Shown: positions 35,102 to 50,507 of the stretch, in pieces | Layout: each line of letters opens with the position of its first letter | Position numbering within the stretch: the stretch's first letter is position 1 | NCBI GenBank assembly: GCA_934462825.1 | Contig: CAKSIP010000001.1 | Location: 62,001 to 126,000, forward strand | From: an uncultured Eubacteriales bacterium | GTDB lineage: Bacteria > Bacillota > Clostridia > Oscillospirales > CAG-272 | DNA length: 64,000 nucleotides | Direction: 5' to 3' | Notes under the pieces: model-generated | Databases searched by the model: none | The model's input: only the letters and a program-made list of their open reading frames with translations | Told to the model about the DNA's origin: nothing | Program-made: the position numbers and the translations under genes

Positions 35102-36292
35102 TCAGCCCACCGAAAGTTCTTCCTTCAAAATCGGCGCAAGGTCTTTTTTCTCCCACGGAGCATTCAAATCCTCCCGTCCCATATGGCCGTAAGCAGCCAG
35201 ATCGCAGTAAATGGGACGGCGCAAATCAAAGCGCCGGATAATGGCATCGGGACGCAAATCGACATGCCGCAGGACGGCATCGGCAATTTGCGCGTCCTCC
35301 AAGCCTTTCGCGGCCATTCCAAAGGTATCAATCAAAACGGACACCGGCTTTGCCACGCCAATGGCGTAAGCGATTTGCACCTCGCACTTGTCGGCCAAGC
35401 CGGCCGCCACCACATTTTTGGAGATATACCGAGCGGCATAGGAAGCGCTGCGATCCACCTTGGTCGGATCTTTCCCGGAGAAGGCGCCGCCGCCGTGACG
35501 GGAATAGCCGCCGTAAGTATCCACAATGATTTTCCGACCGGTCAAGCCGGTATCGCCCGACGGGCCGCCAATGACAAAGCGCCCGGTCGGGTTGACATAA
35601 ATCTTGGTATTTTCATCCATCAGCTCCGCCGGCACAATCGGATCAATCACATAAGCGATTACATCTCGGCGGATCTGCTCGGTTTCCACCTCAGGGCTAT
35701 GTTGGGTAGACACAACGATGGTGTCCACACGCACCGGGCGGCCGTCATCATATTCCACGGTCACTTGCGTTTTTCCGTCGGGGCGCAGATAGCTCACCTG
35801 CTTCTCTTTTCTCACCTTCGTCAGTTGTTTGGCAAGGCGATGCGCCAACGAGATCGGCAACGGCATCAGCTCCGGTGTTTCGTTGCAAGCGTAGCCGAAC
35901 ATCAGTCCCTGATCGCCCGCGCCGGTGTCAAGGCCGTCGGTAGTGCCTGTTTTCGCTTCATACGATTGATCCACGCCCATCGCAATATCGGGCGACTGCT
36001 CATGGATCGAACTGATTACGGCGCAGCTGTCGCAATCAAAACCGTATTTGGCGCGGTCATATCCGATCTCTCGCACGGTATGCCGCACGATAGCTTGAAT
36101 ATCCACATACGAATGGGTTGTAATTTCCCCCATGACGCAGACAAGGCCGGTGGTGCAAAATGTTTCGCAAGCCACACGTGCCATCGGATCCTTGCGAAGC
36201 ATTTCGTCAAGAATGGCGTCGGAAATCTTGTCGCAAATTTTATCCGGATGTCCCTCGGTCACCGACTCAGAAGTAAAAAGCTGTTTTTTCAT
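35102..36292 (-). CDS. metK: S-adenosylmethionine synthetase
   Basis: 396 residues. Makes SAM from methionine and [52 protein letters not shown] and the [23 protein letters not shown] loop (here [21 protein letters not shown] region) are intact. Expression should be controlled by the SAM-I riboswitch directly upstream (36414-36531), giving end-product control. Confidence 0.98.
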   Translation of the reverse strand: MKKQLFTSESVTEGHPDKICDKISDAILDEMLRKDPMARVACETFCTTGLVCVMGEITTHSYVDIQAIVRHTVREIGYDRAKYGFDCDSCAVISSIHEQSPDIAMGVDQSYEAKTGTTDGLDTGAGDQGLMFGYACNETPELMPLPISLAHRLAKQLTKVRKEKQVSYLRPDGKTQVTVEYDDGRPVRVDTIVVSTQHSPEVETEQIRRDVIAYVIDPIVPAELMDENTKIYVNPTGRFVIGGPSGDTGLTGRKIIVDTYGGYSRHGGGAFSGKDPTKVDRSASYAARYISKNVVAAGLADKCEVQIAYAIGVAKPVSVLIDTFGMAAKGLEDAQIADAVLRHVDLRPDAIIRRFDLRRPIYCDLAAYGHMGREDLNAPWEKKDLAPILKEELSVG

Positions 36293-36413
36293 TTTTCAGA
36301 ATCCTTTCTATGCCCGGACGCAATCTGCAGCCTTGCTCCCGGTACATCACAAGCGATATATTGATAGAATCATTTATTGTCTTGCGGTAAATTGATCGCA
36401 TTATCGCATCATC

Positions 36414-36447
36414 AAAAAAGCTCCGAGGCTGACGCGACGGAGCTTTT
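36414..36447 (-). terminator. Intrinsic terminator of the metK riboswitch
   Basis: Minus strand AAAAGCTCCG pairs with CGGAGCTTTT (arms 36438-36447 and 36416-36425), followed by a T-run (36414-36419). Directly downstream of the SAM-I aptamer, forming its expression platform. Confidence 0.85.
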
Positions 36448-36531
36448 GCTCTCATCTGTCAGGAATTAGCACCTTGCCTATGCAGGTTGCCGGGCTTCAC
36501 AGGGCCTGTCCCTCCGCCACTCTTGATAAGA
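36448..36531 (-). promoter_or_regulatory. SAM-I (S-box) riboswitch
   Basis: Minus strand shows the S-box core in order: CTTATCAAGAG, GGCGGAGGGA, GGCCCTGTGAAGCC, CGGCAACC, AAGGTGCTAATTCC and TGACAGATGAGAG. Complete aptamer followed by a terminator, upstream of metK. High SAM should favour termination. Confidence 0.97.
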
Positions 36532-36569
36532 AAAATATGCAATTGAACAGCACGGAAAATTTTCCTGCT

Positions 36570-37073
36570 TTATTTGAAAATCGAAAAAATCGACACGATG
36601 CCGTAAGATCCGAGCATCATAATGGTTCCGGCAATCAAAACTCCGATAAAAGTGGAGAGCAACGCTTTCCAAAATTTCATTTCAATCGTGGAGGCCACCA
36701 ACGAGCCTGTCCACGCGCCGGTAGCTGGCAGAGGAATGGCCACAAACAGGCACACGCCCCAAAAGGAATATCTCTCGATCTTTTCCCGATTCTTTTCCGC
36801 CTTCCGGTTCAACCAATTGGCAAACTTACAGAAAGCGCGGATTTTGGATCGGCTCATCCATTCAATGACCTTGGTTATAAAAATCAGGATCAACGGAACC
36901 GGCACCATGTTGCCGGCCACACCCAGCAAAAAGCTCTGCCACCACGGCATCCCCAGCACTGCGCCAAGAGGAATCGCACCTCTCAACTCAATAATCGGCA
37001 GCATTGCGCAAAAAAACACACACCATTCCTTTCCCACGGTTTCTAAGAGAAAGTTTTTGATTGCTTCTGTCAT
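36570..37073 (-). CDS. Small multidrug-export family protein (COG2426-like)
   Basis: 167 residues with about four to five hydrophobic helices. MLPIIELRGAIPLGAVLG and FVAIPLPATGAWTGSLVAS are the two conserved motifs of the Sm_multidrug_ex membrane family. The drug-export name is by family and the substrate is unknown. Its gene ends 39 bases before the SAM-I riboswitch of metK and begins 43 bases after ribU, so it may be co-transcribed with ribU. Confidence 0.85.
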   Translation of the reverse strand: MTEAIKNFLLETVGKEWCVFFCAMLPIIELRGAIPLGAVLGMPWWQSFLLGVAGNMVPVPLILIFITKVIEWMSRSKIRAFCKFANWLNRKAEKNREKIERYSFWGVCLFVAIPLPATGAWTGSLVASTIEMKFWKALLSTFIGVLIAGTIMMLGSYGIVSIFSIFK

Positions 37074-37116
37074 GAATTGATTTCCTTTTTCTTTTTCCTT
37101 GTCTCATCGGGAAGAC

Positions 37117-37716
37117 CTATTTATGCAGCAGGCCGGAAACCCGTTTATATATTGGGATCGTTAAAAGGACGCAGATGGTTCCCTTTAGAAAATTAAAGGG
37201 GGCTACGGCCAAAACGACCAGAGTTTTCACATTCGTAATATTGGAATTCACGGCATGTCCCATTTCCACGATCTGATCCAAGGATACTCCGAAAAAGTGG
37301 GCATAGACGGGAATCAACACAAAATAATTCAGAAAAGCGCCCACGAGCGTCAAGCTGAAAACGCCGAGAGCCATACCGATGAGGGCATGCTTCAGATCCT
37401 TGCGGTACTTGTACAAGAAGGCCGCCGGAAGCACCAGCACACAGCCTGTCACGAAGTTGGCAAGCTCGCCCACATAGGCCGTTGAGGTTCCCTTCAACAA
37501 CAGATGAATCAGATTTTTGATCAGCTCGATCAGCACGGCGGCCATCGGGCCTAACGCAAACCCGCCGATAAACGCGGGAAAATCCGACAAATCCAATTTG
37601 TAAAAGGAAGGGGCAAACCAAAGCGGAATTTCGATCAACATCAGCACGCCGGCGATAGCCGCCAGCACACCCACTTTGGCCACATATTTGAGTCTATCTC
37701 TCTGATTTTGTTCCAT
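37117..37716 (-). CDS. ribU: ECF-transporter riboflavin-binding S component
   Basis: 199 residues from ATG 37716, 6 bases after AAGGAGA. About six membrane helices. LIEIPLWFAPSFYKLDLSDFPAFIGGFALGP matches RibU, the riboflavin S component of energy-coupling-factor importers that share an EcfT/EcfA module encoded elsewhere. The FMN riboswitch upstream (37857-37975) independently supports riboflavin as substrate. Confidence 0.95.
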   Translation of the reverse strand: MEQNQRDRLKYVAKVGVLAAIAGVLMLIEIPLWFAPSFYKLDLSDFPAFIGGFALGPMAAVLIELIKNLIHLLLKGTSTAYVGELANFVTGCVLVLPAAFLYKYRKDLKHALIGMALGVFSLTLVGAFLNYFVLIPVYAHFFGVSLDQIVEMGHAVNSNITNVKTLVVLAVAPFNFLKGTICVLLTIPIYKRVSGLLHK

Positions 37717-37753
37717 AAGATCTCCTTTTTGGATCCAAGGGTTAAATTCAGAG

Positions 37754-37785
37754 AAAAAACGGCGGAACGATTTCTTTGTCCGCCG
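37754..37785 (-). terminator. Intrinsic terminator of the FMN riboswitch
   Basis: Minus strand CGGCGGA (37785-37779) pairs with TCCGCCG (37766-37760), followed by TTTTTT (37759-37754). Placed between the RFN aptamer and ribU, so it forms the off-switch. Confidence 0.8.
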
Positions 37786-37856
37786 CATGGTTGCGCGCAG
37801 GCAAAGAAAGAGCCAAACCTTCGCCTGAGCCTTCGCGCAAGCGCAAGGTTTCCGTC

Positions 37857-37975
37857 AATCTTTTCCCATCCGGACTATAACGGTCGGTGCAGGAATCTCA
37901 CCTGCTCAGTCCCGGCTTTGCCAAGACTCGCGGACTTTGACCGCCGGTACGGAATTTCACCGATCCCCAAAGATT
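37857..37975 (-). promoter_or_regulatory. FMN riboswitch (RFN element)
   Basis: Minus strand carries the RFN core: GGATCGGTGAAATTCCG, TACCGGCGGT, AGTCCGCGAG, GCCGGGACTGAGCAGGTGAG, ATTCCTGCACCGACCGT and TATAGTCCGGATGG. The P1 stem AATCTTT/AAAGATT closes it. Controls ribU. Confidence 0.97.
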
Positions 37976-38049
37976 TCGTTTTTCATTTTTATAATAGCAG
38001 TACAGTTATGCTTTTCCGTCCCGGAGGAGGCCTCCGCTTCGGATTTTCA

Positions 38050-38086
38050 GAAAACCCACGCCGGACCACATAAGAGCCCGGCGTGG
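38050..38086 (-). terminator. Terminator of the str operon (after tuf)
   Basis: CCACGCCGG (38056-38064) pairs with CCGGCGTGG (38078-38086); on the minus strand TTTT follows. About 65 bases after the tuf stop. A second stem CAGTTTTCT/AGAAAACTG lies between it and tuf. Confidence 0.75.
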
Positions 38087-38150
38087 ATATATGGGCAGTT
38101 TTCTCAAATTTCGTTTCGATTTCAAAGAAAACTGCGCGGGTTAATGTGAC

Positions 38151-39356
38151 TTACGCAATGATCTCGGATACAACGCCGGAACCAACGGTTCTGCCGCCTT
38201 CACGGATAGCGAAACGAAGACCTTTCTCGCAAGCGATGGGCTTAATCAGCTCAACCGTCATATCAACGTTATCACCGGGACGGCACATCTCAACGCCCTC
38301 AGGCAGCTCGATAACGCCGGTAACGTCGGTGGTTCTGAAATAGAACTGAGGTCTGTAGCCTGCGAAGAAGGGCTTGGAACGACCGCCTTCTTTTTCAGTC
38401 AGAACGTACACATGACCAACGAACTTGGTGTGAGGATGAATGGATCCGGGAGCAGCAAGAACCTGTCCTCTTTCGATCTCATCCTTAGCAACACCACGAA
38501 GGAGTGCGCCAATGTTGTCACCGGCCTCTGCCTTGGGCAGGAGCTTGTGGAACATTTCAACACCGGTAACGGTGGTCTGCTTCTTTTCCTCGGTCAAGCC
38601 GACGATTTCAACAACGTCGCCAACCTTAACAGTACCTCTCTCAACTCTACCCGTAGCAACAGTACCACGGCCGGAGATGGAGAACACGTCCTCGACGGGC
38701 ATCAGGAAAGGCAGGTCAGCCTGACGCTCAGGGGTAGGAATATAAGAGTCAACAGCGTCCATCAGTTCCCAAATGCAAGCGTACTCAGGAGCGTTAGGAT
38801 CGGTGCTGGTAGACATAAGAGCGTTACGAGCGGAACCGCGGATGATCGGAATTTCGTCACCGGGGAAGTCGTACTGCGACAGAAGGTCACGAATTTCCAT
38901 CTCAACGAGGTCGAGCAGCTCGGCATCGTCAACGAGGTCGGTCTTGTTCATGAACACAACGATAGCAGGAACGCCAACCTGACGAGCAAGAAGAACGTGC
39001 TCACGAGTCTGCTGCAGAGGGCCGTCGGTACCTGCAACCACGAGGATAGCACCGTCCATCTGAGCGGCACCGGTGATCATGTTTTTAACATAGTCAGCGT
39101 GGCCGGGGCAGTCAACGTGTGCATAGTGACGCTTATCGGTTTCGTATTCAACGTGTCTGGTATTGATTGTAATACCTCTTGCCCTTTCTTCGGGAGCGTT
39201 GTCGATCTGGTCATAAGCCATAAATTCGATGTTGCCGTTCTTGAGTGCGAGAGTCTTGGTAATTGCAGCGGTAAGTGTGGTCTTGCCATGGTCAACGTGA
39301 CCGATCGTACCAATGTTTACGTGGGGCTTTGTGCGTTCAAATGTAGCTTTTCCCAT
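38151..39356 (-). CDS. tuf: Elongation factor Tu
   Basis: 401 residues. GTPase that delivers aminoacyl-t[11 protein letters not shown] (residues 19-26), DCPGHADY and NKTDLVDD (G4) are intact, with the domain 2 and 3 sequences [13 protein letters not shown] and [13 protein letters not shown]. It follows fusA by 72 bases. No second tuf copy is in the window. Confidence 0.98.
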   Translation of the reverse strand: MGKATFERTKPHVNIGTIGHVDHGKTTLTAAITKTLALKNGNIEFMAYDQIDNAPEERARGITINTRHVEYETDKRHYAHVDCPGHADYVKNMITGAAQMDGAILVVAGTDGPLQQTREHVLLARQVGVPAIVVFMNKTDLVDDAELLDLVEMEIRDLLSQYDFPGDEIPIIRGSARNALMSTSTDPNAPEYACIWELMDAVDSYIPTPERQADLPFLMPVEDVFSISGRGTVATGRVERGTVKVGDVVEIVGLTEEKKQTTVTGVEMFHKLLPKAEAGDNIGALLRGVAKDEIERGQVLAAPGSIHPHTKFVGHVYVLTEKEGGRSKPFFAGYRPQFYFRTTDVTGVIELPEGVEMCRPGDNVDMTVELIKPIACEKGLRFAIREGGRTVGSGVVSEIIA

Positions 39357-39428
39357 TTTTTAAATCCTCCATAAGCAATTTTATAAAAAATTTTAATATT
39401 GTGTTTTTTGCCAAAATCGTCAAGCGAC

Positions 39429-41498
39429 TCAGCGGGATTTGATGATTTCTTCCTGAATGTTCTTCGGAACTTCAGCAAAGTGGCTCGGCTCCATGGAATA
39501 CATGGCACGTCCCTGCGATTTGGAGCGCAGGTCTGTAGCGTAACCGAACATCTGAGCCAGCGGAACCATAGCGATGATTTCCTGGGCACCGTTGCCGGCT
39601 TCCATGCTTTGAATCTGGCCACGGCGAGAGTTCAAATCACCAATGACATCACCAAGATAATCGTCCGGAGTGATAACAACCACTTTCATGATCGGCTCGG
39701 TGAGTACCGGATCTGCCTTTCTCATTGCATCCTTGAACGCCATAGAACCGGCGATCTTGAATGCCATTTCGGAAGAGTCGACTTCATGATAAGAACCATC
39801 ATACAAAGTAACTTTAACGTCAACTACGTTGTAACCGGCCAAAACGCCGCTACGCATAGCGCCCTGGATACCCTGGTTGACAGGCTCGATATATTCCTTC
39901 GGAATCGCGCCTCCCGTAACCTCGTTGACAAATTCGTAACCGGCACCCGGTTCATTCGGCTCGATACGGATTTTAACATGACCGTACTGACCTTTACCAC
40001 CGGACTGACGTGCATATTTGGTTTCCTGCTCCACAGCCTTGCGGATGGTTTCTTTGTAAGCAACCTGCGGCTTACCGATATTGGCTTCCACCTTAAATTC
40101 GCGGAGCAATCGGTCTACGATAATTTCAAGGTGAAGCTCGCCCATACCGGCGATGATGGTCTGACCGGTATCGCCGTCCGTGTAGGTGCGGAACGTCGGG
40201 TCTTCTTCAGCAAGCTTGGCAAGGGCAATACCCATTTTTTCCTGTCCTGCTTTCGTTTTCGGCTCGATAGCCACACGAATAACGGGTTCCGGGAATTCCA
40301 TGGATTCCAGGATGATCGGATGTGCTTCGTCGCAGAAGGTATCGCCGGTTGTGGTGTTTTTCGTTCCCACAACAGCGGCTATATCACCACTGTAGCAGCA
40401 TTCAATATCCTTACGCTCGTTGGCGTGCATCTGAAGGATACGGCCAAAGCGTTCTCTCTGTCCCTTGGTGGAGTTATAAGCGGTTGTACCGGCTTCGATC
40501 TTACCGGAATATACGCGGAAGAAGCAGAGCTTTCCGACGTACGGGTCGGTCATGATCTTAAAGGCCAAAGCGGAGAACGGCTCATTGTCGTCCGACTCTC
40601 TGTCCTCCTCCTCGTCGGTATCGGGGTTGATACCCTTAATCGCGGGGATGTCAAGGGGAGAGGGCATATAATCAATGATGGCATCCAGCAGCTTCTGTAC
40701 GCCTTTGTTTTTGTAGGAAGTTCCGCAGACAACCGGCACGATTTTGTTATCAATCGTAGCCTTACGGAGCGCTGCCTTCAGTTCGGCAACGGTGATCTCC
40801 TCCTCGGCGCAGTATTTTTCAAACAACGCCTCGTCGGTTTCGGCAATGGCTTCCACCATAGCCGCGCGGTACTCCTCAGCCTTTTCGCGCATATCTTCCG
40901 GAATGGCTTCTACGCGCATGTCCTTACCGAGATCATCGTAGTAAACATCCGCTTCCATACTCATCAGGTCGATGATTCCGCGGAAGTCGCTTTCTACGCC
41001 GATCGGAAGCTGAATCGGAACGGGATTTGTATGGAGGCGATCCTTCATCATCTGGATAACACGATAGAAGTTCGCGCCCATAATATCCATTTTGTTGACA
41101 TAAGCCATACGAGGCACTCTGTACTTATCAGCCTGTCTCCAAACGGTTTCAGACTGCGGTTCAACGCCTCCCTTGGCGCAAAATACGGTTACCGAACCGT
41201 CCAACACGCGCAACGAGCGCTCCACTTCAACGGTAAAGTCAACGTGGCCGGGGGTATCAATGATATTGATACGATTCTTTTTCCAATAGCAGGTGGTTGC
41301 GGCAGAGGTAATGGTGATACCTCTCTCCTGCTCCTGCGCCATCCAGTCCATCGTGGCAGAGCCGTCGTGGGTTTCGCCCAACTTATGCGTCTTTCCGGTA
41401 TAGAACAAAATTCTTTCGGTTGTTGTGGTTTTACCGGCATCAATGTGCGCCATGATACCGATATTTCTTGTTTGCTCAAGCGAATATTCCCTCGGCAT
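39429..41498 (-). CDS. fusA: Elongation factor G
   Basis: 689 residues. Translocation GTPase. AHIDAGKT (17-24), DTPGHVDF and NKMDIMG in the G domain, [15 protein letters not shown] in domain IV and [22 protein letters not shown] at the end of domain V. A short acidic insert ([13 protein letters not shown], about 298-310) lies in domain II. Placed between rpsG and tuf as usual. Confidence 0.98.
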   Translation of the reverse strand: MPREYSLEQTRNIGIMAHIDAGKTTTTERILFYTGKTHKLGETHDGSATMDWMAQEQERGITITSAATTCYWKKNRINIIDTPGHVDFTVEVERSLRVLDGSVTVFCAKGGVEPQSETVWRQADKYRVPRMAYVNKMDIMGANFYRVIQMMKDRLHTNPVPIQLPIGVESDFRGIIDLMSMEADVYYDDLGKDMRVEAIPEDMREKAEEYRAAMVEAIAETDEALFEKYCAEEEITVAELKAALRKATIDNKIVPVVCGTSYKNKGVQKLLDAIIDYMPSPLDIPAIKGINPDTDEEEDRESDDNEPFSALAFKIMTDPYVGKLCFFRVYSGKIEAGTTAYNSTKGQRERFGRILQMHANERKDIECCYSGDIAAVVGTKNTTTGDTFCDEAHPIILESMEFPEPVIRVAIEPKTKAGQEKMGIALAKLAEEDPTFRTYTDGDTGQTIIAGMGELHLEIIVDRLLREFKVEANIGKPQVAYKETIRKAVEQETKYARQSGGKGQYGHVKIRIEPNEPGAGYEFVNEVTGGAIPKEYIEPVNQGIQGAMRSGVLAGYNVVDVKVTLYDGSYHEVDSSEMAFKIAGSMAFKDAMRKADPVLTEPIMKVVVITPDDYLGDVIGDLNSRRGQIQSMEAGNGAQEIIAMVPLAQMFGYATDLRSKSQGRAMYSMEPSHFAEVPKNIQEEIIKSR

Positions 41499-41556
41499 TG
41501 CTTTTGATCTCCTTTATTTGGTTTGCAAACGGTATGCGGATTATCACAATGCCAGA

Positions 41557-42027
41557 TCAATATCTGTAATGTGCAAACGCCTTGTTGGCCTCTGCCATTC
41601 TGTGAGTTTCTTCTTTCTTCTTGAAAGCTCCGCCGGCATTGTTCTTTGCGTCGATGATCTCGCCCGCAAGTCTTTCTGCCATGGTCTTTTCTCCGCGCTT
41701 TCTTGAGAACAAAACCAACCATCTCAGTCCAAGCGTCTGACGGCGCTCCGCTCTGACCTCCATCGGCACCTGATACGTCGAACCGCCGACACGGCGAGCT
41801 TTAACTTCAAGAACGGGCATTACGTTTTCAAGAGCTGCTTCAAATGTTTCAAGCGGGTTCTGGCCGACCTTTGCTTCTACGATAGCAAAGGCATCATAAA
41901 CGATCTTCTGTGCCACACCCTTTTTGCCGTCCAGCATAATATTGTTCACCAGCTTTGTTACAAGCTTGGAACCGTAAAGCGGATCCGGCAATACGTCTCT
42001 TTTGGAAATTTTACCTCTTCTCGGCAC
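41557..42027 (-). CDS. rpsG: 30S ribosomal protein uS7, GTG start
   Basis: 156 residues, the standard length, if started at GTG 42027 (protein [19 protein letters not shown]). AGGAGGG is 7 bases upstream; the in-frame ATG at 42045 would overlap that site. uS7 organises the 30S head and in other bacteria represses the str operon. Confidence 0.97.
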   Translation of the reverse strand: MPRRGKISKRDVLPDPLYGSKLVTKLVNNIMLDGKKGVAQKIVYDAFAIVEAKVGQNPLETFEAALENVMPVLEVKARRVGGSTYQVPMEVRAERRQTLGLRWLVLFSRKRGEKTMAERLAGEIIDAKNNAGGAFKKKEETHRMAEANKAFAHYRY

Positions 42028-42183
42028 TGTACTTCCCTCCTTCATTAATAATAGATGAAATCATAGGTACTCGAAACAATCTTTCGTTAGCGCGCAACTG
42101 AGGTTTACATATAAACATATAATCTCAGACGGGCAAAACGATGATGTGATAGATACCTTTTCGTCTCCCAAAGCAGGATTTGC

Positions 42184-42597
42184 TTATTTCTTGGGAGCCT
42201 TTGCGCCGTATTTGGAACGGCCCTGCTTGCGGTTTGCTACACCCTGTGCATCCAAGGTACCGCGAATAATGTGGTAACGCACACCAGGCAGGTCACGGAC
42301 TCTGCCGCCTCTGATAAGAACAACGGAGTGTTCCTGCAGGTTATGGCCGATTCCGGGAATGTAGGTGGTTGCCTCCAAGCCGTTGGTCAATCTCACTCTG
42401 GCAATTTTTCTCAAAGCAGAGTTCGGCTTTTTCGGGCTGGTGGTAGACACCTTTGTGCATACGCCTCTCTTTTGGGGAGAGCTTTGGTCGGTGGGAGCAT
42501 TGTTCAGGGTGTTAAATCCCTTCTGAAGTACGGGTACTTTGGATTTATAGACCTTATCCTTGCGTCCCTGTTTGACAAGCTGATTAAAGGTTGGCAT
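42184..42597 (-). CDS. rpsL: 30S ribosomal protein uS12
   Basis: 137 residues. [41 protein letters not shown] and [25 protein letters not shown]. The lysines where streptomycin-resistance changes occur appear wild type. First gene of the str operon; 138 gene-free bases separate it from rpsG. Confidence 0.98.
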   Translation of the reverse strand: MPTFNQLVKQGRKDKVYKSKVPVLQKGFNTLNNAPTDQSSPQKRGVCTKVSTTSPKKPNSALRKIARVRLTNGLEATTYIPGIGHNLQEHSVVLIRGGRVRDLPGVRYHIIRGTLDAQGVANRKQGRSKYGAKAPKK

Positions 42598-42730
42598 CTT
42601 CTTTTCCTCCTTCTTCTGAAATTATATAGTTTATATACAGGCGCCTTGCGGCGTTCTGCCAAAGAAATGGGCATTTGTGCGGCCTGTCACCCCCTTTTGG
42701 GCATAGTGACAGCTATTCCACAAACAAATA
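42598..42730 (-). promoter_or_regulatory. 5' leader of the str operon with a hairpin
   Basis: On the minus strand CTGTCAC pairs with GTGACAG (42706-42712 with 42684-42690), with an inner CCC/GGG. Another short stem (GGCGCC/GGCG region, about 42640-42655) follows. A place for feedback control by a ribosomal protein is possible but not identified. Confidence 0.4.
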
Positions 42731-42736
42731 CAGTTT

Positions 42737-42765
42737 ATTATATCATTCATCCCCCGATTTGTCAA
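42737..42765 (-). promoter_or_regulatory. Consensus sigma-A promoter of the str operon
   Basis: Minus strand TTGACA (42765-42760), 17-base spacer, TATAAT (42742-42737): a perfect consensus. It gives rpsL-rpsG-fusA-tuf a promoter of its own, separate from rpoBC. Confidence 0.9.
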
Positions 42766-42894
42766 GAAAGTTTATTTTTGCGGTGAAATTTCTCCCTTTT
42801 GCACAATTTTTATTTTACTTTATTATATTATTTGCATTTTTTTACGTGCAATTCGTCTATCTTCCATTTTTTGGCGTCCCGCTACAAAGAAAAT

Positions 42895-42937
42895 CTCCAA
42901 GGGGCTGTTAAGAAAGGTTCTTAACAGCCCCTTGGAG
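42895..42937 (-). terminator. Terminator of rpoBC: perfect 20-bp hairpin of the GGGCTGTT class
   Basis: The arm at 42895-42914 (core GGGGCTGTTAAGAA) is the exact complement of 42918-42937, with a 3-base loop; ATTTTCTTT follows on the minus strand. It lies 23 bases after the rpoC stop. Confidence 0.85.
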
Positions 42938-42960
42938 CAATTCATTGCTATCAAATGATT

Positions 42961-46524
<3,564 letters not shown>

Positions 46525-46544
46525 AGCTTTTCTCCTTATCGTTG

Positions 46545-49500
46545 TTAGTTATTCTCGTTATCGTAGTCGTCAGCGAAGTCATCGTCTCCGAACACTTCCT
46601 CGTCGTCGCTCATATCATCTTCAAAAGAGTCTTCGTCGTCAACGTCATCAAATTCATCGGTACCGTCCTCATTTTCAATCATAAAGGACTTGCGGAATTC
46701 CTCATCCTCCGAACGATATTCCTCATCCATAGCGGCTTCCTGCGCACGGTTGGCATAAGCGGAAGGCTCCACGTCGTTGCAAAGAGTGGAAAGCTGCACT
46801 TCCTCGCCCTTGTCATTCAGCACGCGGACATCCAGCGCCAGCGATTGCAGCTCTTTCACCAAGACCTTGAAAGATTCGGGCACGCCGGGTGTCGGAATAT
46901 TGTAGCCCTTGATGATCGCCTCATAAGCCTTGCGGCGTCCGTTAATATCGTCACTCTTGACTGTAAGAATTTCCTGCAGGGTATAAGCAGCGCCGTAAGC
47001 CTCCATAGCCCAGACTTCCATTTCTCCGAAACGCTGTCCGCCAAACTGCGCCTTACCGCCGAGAGGCTGCTGCGTGACCATAGAATACGGGCCGTTGGAA
47101 CGAGCGTGAATCTTATCATCCACCAGGTGATGGAGCTTGAGGTAGTACATGATACCCACGGTAACGGGGTTGTCAAAGGCCTCACCGGTACGTCCGTCGT
47201 AAAGTGTGGTTTTACCGTCAATCACACGCACGGTATGCTCTTTCATCAGTTCCTCAATCTTTTCCATGCTGTTGCTGATCTCGGTGTCAACCTTTTGGTA
47301 ATCCTTTTTGCCGGTTTCGGGGTTGACGGTTTCGATAAACAGCGCCTTGCCCTCTACATTTTCGCCGGGACGGATGTCGCGGAAATATCCGGCCGCTTCC
47401 AGGCACTCGACAATATCCTTCTCATTGGCGCCGTCAAACACCGGCGTCATGATCTTCCAGCCGAGGCGCTTAGCCGCAATACCCAAATGGACTTCCAGCA
47501 CCTGACCGATATTCATACGGGAAGGCACGCCCAGCGGGTTCAAAACGATGTCAAGCGGCGTTCCGTCCGCCAAAAACGGCATATCTTCCGGCGGCAGAAT
47601 CCGGGAAACAACGCCTTTGTTTCCGTGACGACCTGCCATTTTATCGCCCACAGAGATTTTTCTCTTTTGTGCGATATACACGCGAACGACTTTGTTGACG
47701 CCGGTAGGCAAATGCTCGTCGCCCTGCTCGTGCGAAAAGACTTTTACATCGACAACCACGCCCGATTCGCCGTGAGGCAACCGCAACGAGGTATCTCTTA
47801 CTTCTCTTGCCTTTTCTCCGAAAATGGCACGGAGCAAACGCTCCTCCGCGGTCAGCTCGGTTTCGCCCTTGGGTGTGATTTTACCGACAAGAATATCACC
47901 GGCGCGCACTTCGGTACCGATTTTTACAATACCCTCGGCGTTCAGATCCTTCAAAGCGTCCTCACCGACGTTCGGGATTTCACGGGTGATTTCTTCCGGG
48001 CCGAGCTTGGTGTCTCTGGCTTCATGGGTGTATTCCTCAATATGAAGCGAGGTATACATATCTTCTCTGACAAGGCGCTCGTTCAAAAGCACGGCATCCT
48101 CGTAGTTATAGCCTTCCCATGTCATAAAGCCAATCAAAGCATTTTTACCAAGAGCCACTTCGCCCTTGGAGGTGGCGGGGCCGTCGGCAATAACCTGCCC
48201 CTTTTCCACATCGTCGCCCTTAACAACGATGGGGCGCTGGTTAAAGCACGTTCCCTGGTTGGTACGTTTAAATTTAATCAGATTATATACATCCTTATGG
48301 CCGTCTGCGCAGGCAATCACGATCTTGTTGCCCTCCACGCGTTCCACGTGGCCGGGGTTCTTCGCCGTAATCACAACGCCGGAATCGACAGCCGCCTTGT
48401 ATTCCATACCGGTTCCCACGATCGGAGAATCCGTTACCATCAGCGGCACGGCCTGCTTCTGCATGTTGGATCCCATCAAAGCACGGGAGTTATCATCGTT
48501 TTCAAGGAACGGAATCATAGCCGTTGCGACAGACACCACCATTTTCGGGGAAACGTCCATGTAATCCACGCGCGACGCTTCGACCTCGATGATTTCCGCC
48601 TTATCGCGGGCGGCCACTCTCTTATTGATAAAGCAATCGTCGGCATCGAGCGCCTCGTTGGCCTGTGCCACCACATATTTGTCCTCGACATCGGCCGTCA
48701 TGTAGACGACTTCATCGGTGACGTGATGCTTGACGTTGCCGTTTTCATCGGTGATATGAACAACTTTGCGGTAGGGGGCCTCAATAAAGCCGTAATCGCT
48801 GATACGGGCATAGGTAGCAAGGTAAGAAATCAAACCGATGTTCGGGCCTTCCGGGGTTTCAATCGGGCACATTCTTCCATAATGCGTATAATGTACGTCA
48901 CGCACATCGAAAGAAGCACGGTCACGCGAAAGACCTCCGGGGCCGAGCGCGGACAGACGGCGCTTATGCGTCAGCTCGGACAGGGGGTTGGCCTGATCCA
49001 TAAACTGCGAAAGCTGAGAGGATCCGAAAAATTCCCGAATAACCGTAGCGACGGGACGAATGTTGATCAACGCCTGGGGCGTGAGCTTTTCATTGTCCTG
49101 TGTGGTCATACGCTCTTTCACAATCTTGTCCATACGGGCAAAGCCGATACGAAGCTGATTCTGAAGCTGCTCACCCACGGAACGGATCCGACGGTTGCCC
49201 AAATGGTCAATATCATCCACATGGCCGACACCGTGCGTTAAGTTCAACAAATAGTTGATCGAAGCAAAAATATCTTCCTTTGTGATATGTTTCGGGCAAA
49301 GCTCGGCGATTCTCTCCTTGGCCATCTCTTTGATCGCTTCCACATCGCCGCCGCATTTTTCGGCAATATCCAAAAGCACGGCCGTTCTCGCCTTTTCGGG
49401 CACGCCGCAATCCTTCAAATCAAAGCCGAGGACGTACTCCGGCTCGATGGTGTTATTGGAAAACACCTTGATCTTATAGCCGGAATCCAGCTGAAGGATG

Positions 49501-50507
49501 ACTTCATTCACAGCGGCATGCTCCAGCTTCTGCGCCACGGCATCGTCAATGACGGTGCCGGCCTCCGCGACAAGCTCGCCGGTCAAGGGGCTGATGGCGT
49601 CCTCCGCAAGGACATGACCGGTAATACGGTCGGACAGAGCCATCTTTTTATTGTATTTGTAGCGTCCCACAGGCGCGATGTCATAGCGCTTGGGATCAAA
49701 GAAGTAGTTGTTGATCAGTGTTTGCGCCGATTCCACCAGCGGAGGCTCGCCGGGACGGAGCTTTTTATAAATCTCTTTCAGCGCCTCAACGCCGACGGTC
49801 GAATTGTTAGCGGAAGCTAACGACTCGCACTCATCCTTATCCAGCGTACAAGTCAGCATTTCCTCGTTGCCGAACAAATTGTAGATGTCGTCTCTCGACT
49901 CCACCCCAAGGGCACGAATAAATACGGTCAGAGGCAGCTTGCGATTTTTATCAATTCTTACATAAATAACCTTATTGACATCCGTTTCATATTCCAGCCA
50001 TGCGCCGCGGTACGGAATGACCGTGGTGCTGTAGGTTCTCTTGGCGGTTTTGTCAATTTCGGAAGCGTAATACATGCCCGGAGAACGAATGATCTGCGAA
50101 ACGATCACGCGCTCTGCCCCGTTGATGACAAAGGTACCTGTATCGGTCATCAGCGGAATTTCCCCCATATATATGTCGGTCTGCTTGACTTCTCCGGTTT
50201 GTTTGTTGGTAAGCCTTACATTGACCTTGAGCGGTGCCGCATAGTTCACATCGCGCTCTTTACACTCCTCCACCGAGTATTTCGGCTTTGCATCTATAGA
50301 ATAGGAAATAAATTCAATAGAAAGATTGCCGGAAAAGTCGGTGATCGGGGAAACGTCACGAAGAACGTCCATCAAACCTTCTTCCAAAAACCACTTGAAG
50401 GATTTCGTCTGAATCTCAACAAGATCGGGAATTTCCAAATTTGAGCGGGTTTTGGAGAAGCTCTTTCTGATGTTTTGGCCCAACTTCTGATCTTTGACAT
50501 TGATCAT
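46545..50507 (-). CDS. rpoB: RNA polymerase beta subunit
   Basis: 1320 residues from ATG 50507 ([20 protein letters not shown]); the further upstream in-frame start at 50564 is not conserved. The rifampicin-binding region [20 protein letters not shown] and [10 protein letters not shown] (about 495-525) appears wild type. The C-terminal 50 residues are extremely acidic ([21 protein letters not shown] and beyond), as in several Clostridia. GGAG is about 11 bases before ATG. rplJ/rplL do not precede it; its own promoter is at 50725-50753. Confidence 0.97.
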   Translation of the reverse strand: MINVKDQKLGQNIRKSFSKTRSNLEIPDLVEIQTKSFKWFLEEGLMDVLRDVSPITDFSGNLSIEFISYSIDAKPKYSVEECKERDVNYAAPLKVNVRLTNKQTGEVKQTDIYMGEIPLMTDTGTFVINGAERVIVSQIIRSPGMYYASEIDKTAKRTYSTTVIPYRGAWLEYETDVNKVIYVRIDKNRKLPLTVFIRALGVESRDDIYNLFGNEEMLTCTLDKDECESLASANNSTVGVEALKEIYKKLRPGEPPLVESAQTLINNYFFDPKRYDIAPVGRYKYNKKMALSDRITGHVLAEDAISPLTGELVAEAGTVIDDAVAQKLEHAAVNEVILQLDSGYKIKVFSNNTIEPEYVLGFDLKDCGVPEKARTAVLLDIAEKCGGDVEAIKEMAKERIAELCPKHITKEDIFASINYLLNLTHGVGHVDDIDHLGNRRIRSVGEQLQNQLRIGFARMDKIVKERMTTQDNEKLTPQALINIRPVATVIREFFGSSQLSQFMDQANPLSELTHKRRLSALGPGGLSRDRASFDVRDVHYTHYGRMCPIETPEGPNIGLISYLATYARISDYGFIEAPYRKVVHITDENGNVKHHVTDEVVYMTADVEDKYVVAQANEALDADDCFINKRVAARDKAEIIEVEASRVDYMDVSPKMVVSVATAMIPFLENDDNSRALMGSNMQKQAVPLMVTDSPIVGTGMEYKAAVDSGVVITAKNPGHVERVEGNKIVIACADGHKDVYNLIKFKRTNQGTCFNQRPIVVKGDDVEKGQVIADGPATSKGEVALGKNALIGFMTWEGYNYEDAVLLNERLVREDMYTSLHIEEYTHEARDTKLGPEEITREIPNVGEDALKDLNAEGIVKIGTEVRAGDILVGKITPKGETELTAEERLLRAIFGEKAREVRDTSLRLPHGESGVVVDVKVFSHEQGDEHLPTGVNKVVRVYIAQKRKISVGDKMAGRHGNKGVVSRILPPEDMPFLADGTPLDIVLNPLGVPSRMNIGQVLEVHLGIAAKRLGWKIMTPVFDGANEKDIVECLEAAGYFRDIRPGENVEGKALFIETVNPETGKKDYQKVDTEISNSMEKIEELMKEHTVRVIDGKTTLYDGRTGEAFDNPVTVGIMYYLKLHHLVDDKIHARSNGPYSMVTQQPLGGKAQFGGQRFGEMEVWAMEAYGAAYTLQEILTVKSDDINGRRKAYEAIIKGYNIPTPGVPESFKVLVKELQSLALDVRVLNDKGEEVQLSTLCNDVEPSAYANRAQEAAMDEEYRSEDEEFRKSFMIENEDGTDEFDDVDDEDSFEDDMSDDEEVFGDDDFADDYDNENN

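Noticed and set aside
39399..41507. 702-codon open frame opposite fusA
   Set aside because: Mirror frame of fusA without supporting signals.
46542..49241. 899-codon open frame opposite rpoB
   Set aside because: Same reason: a mirror frame of a highly conserved gene, without ribosome binding site or homology.
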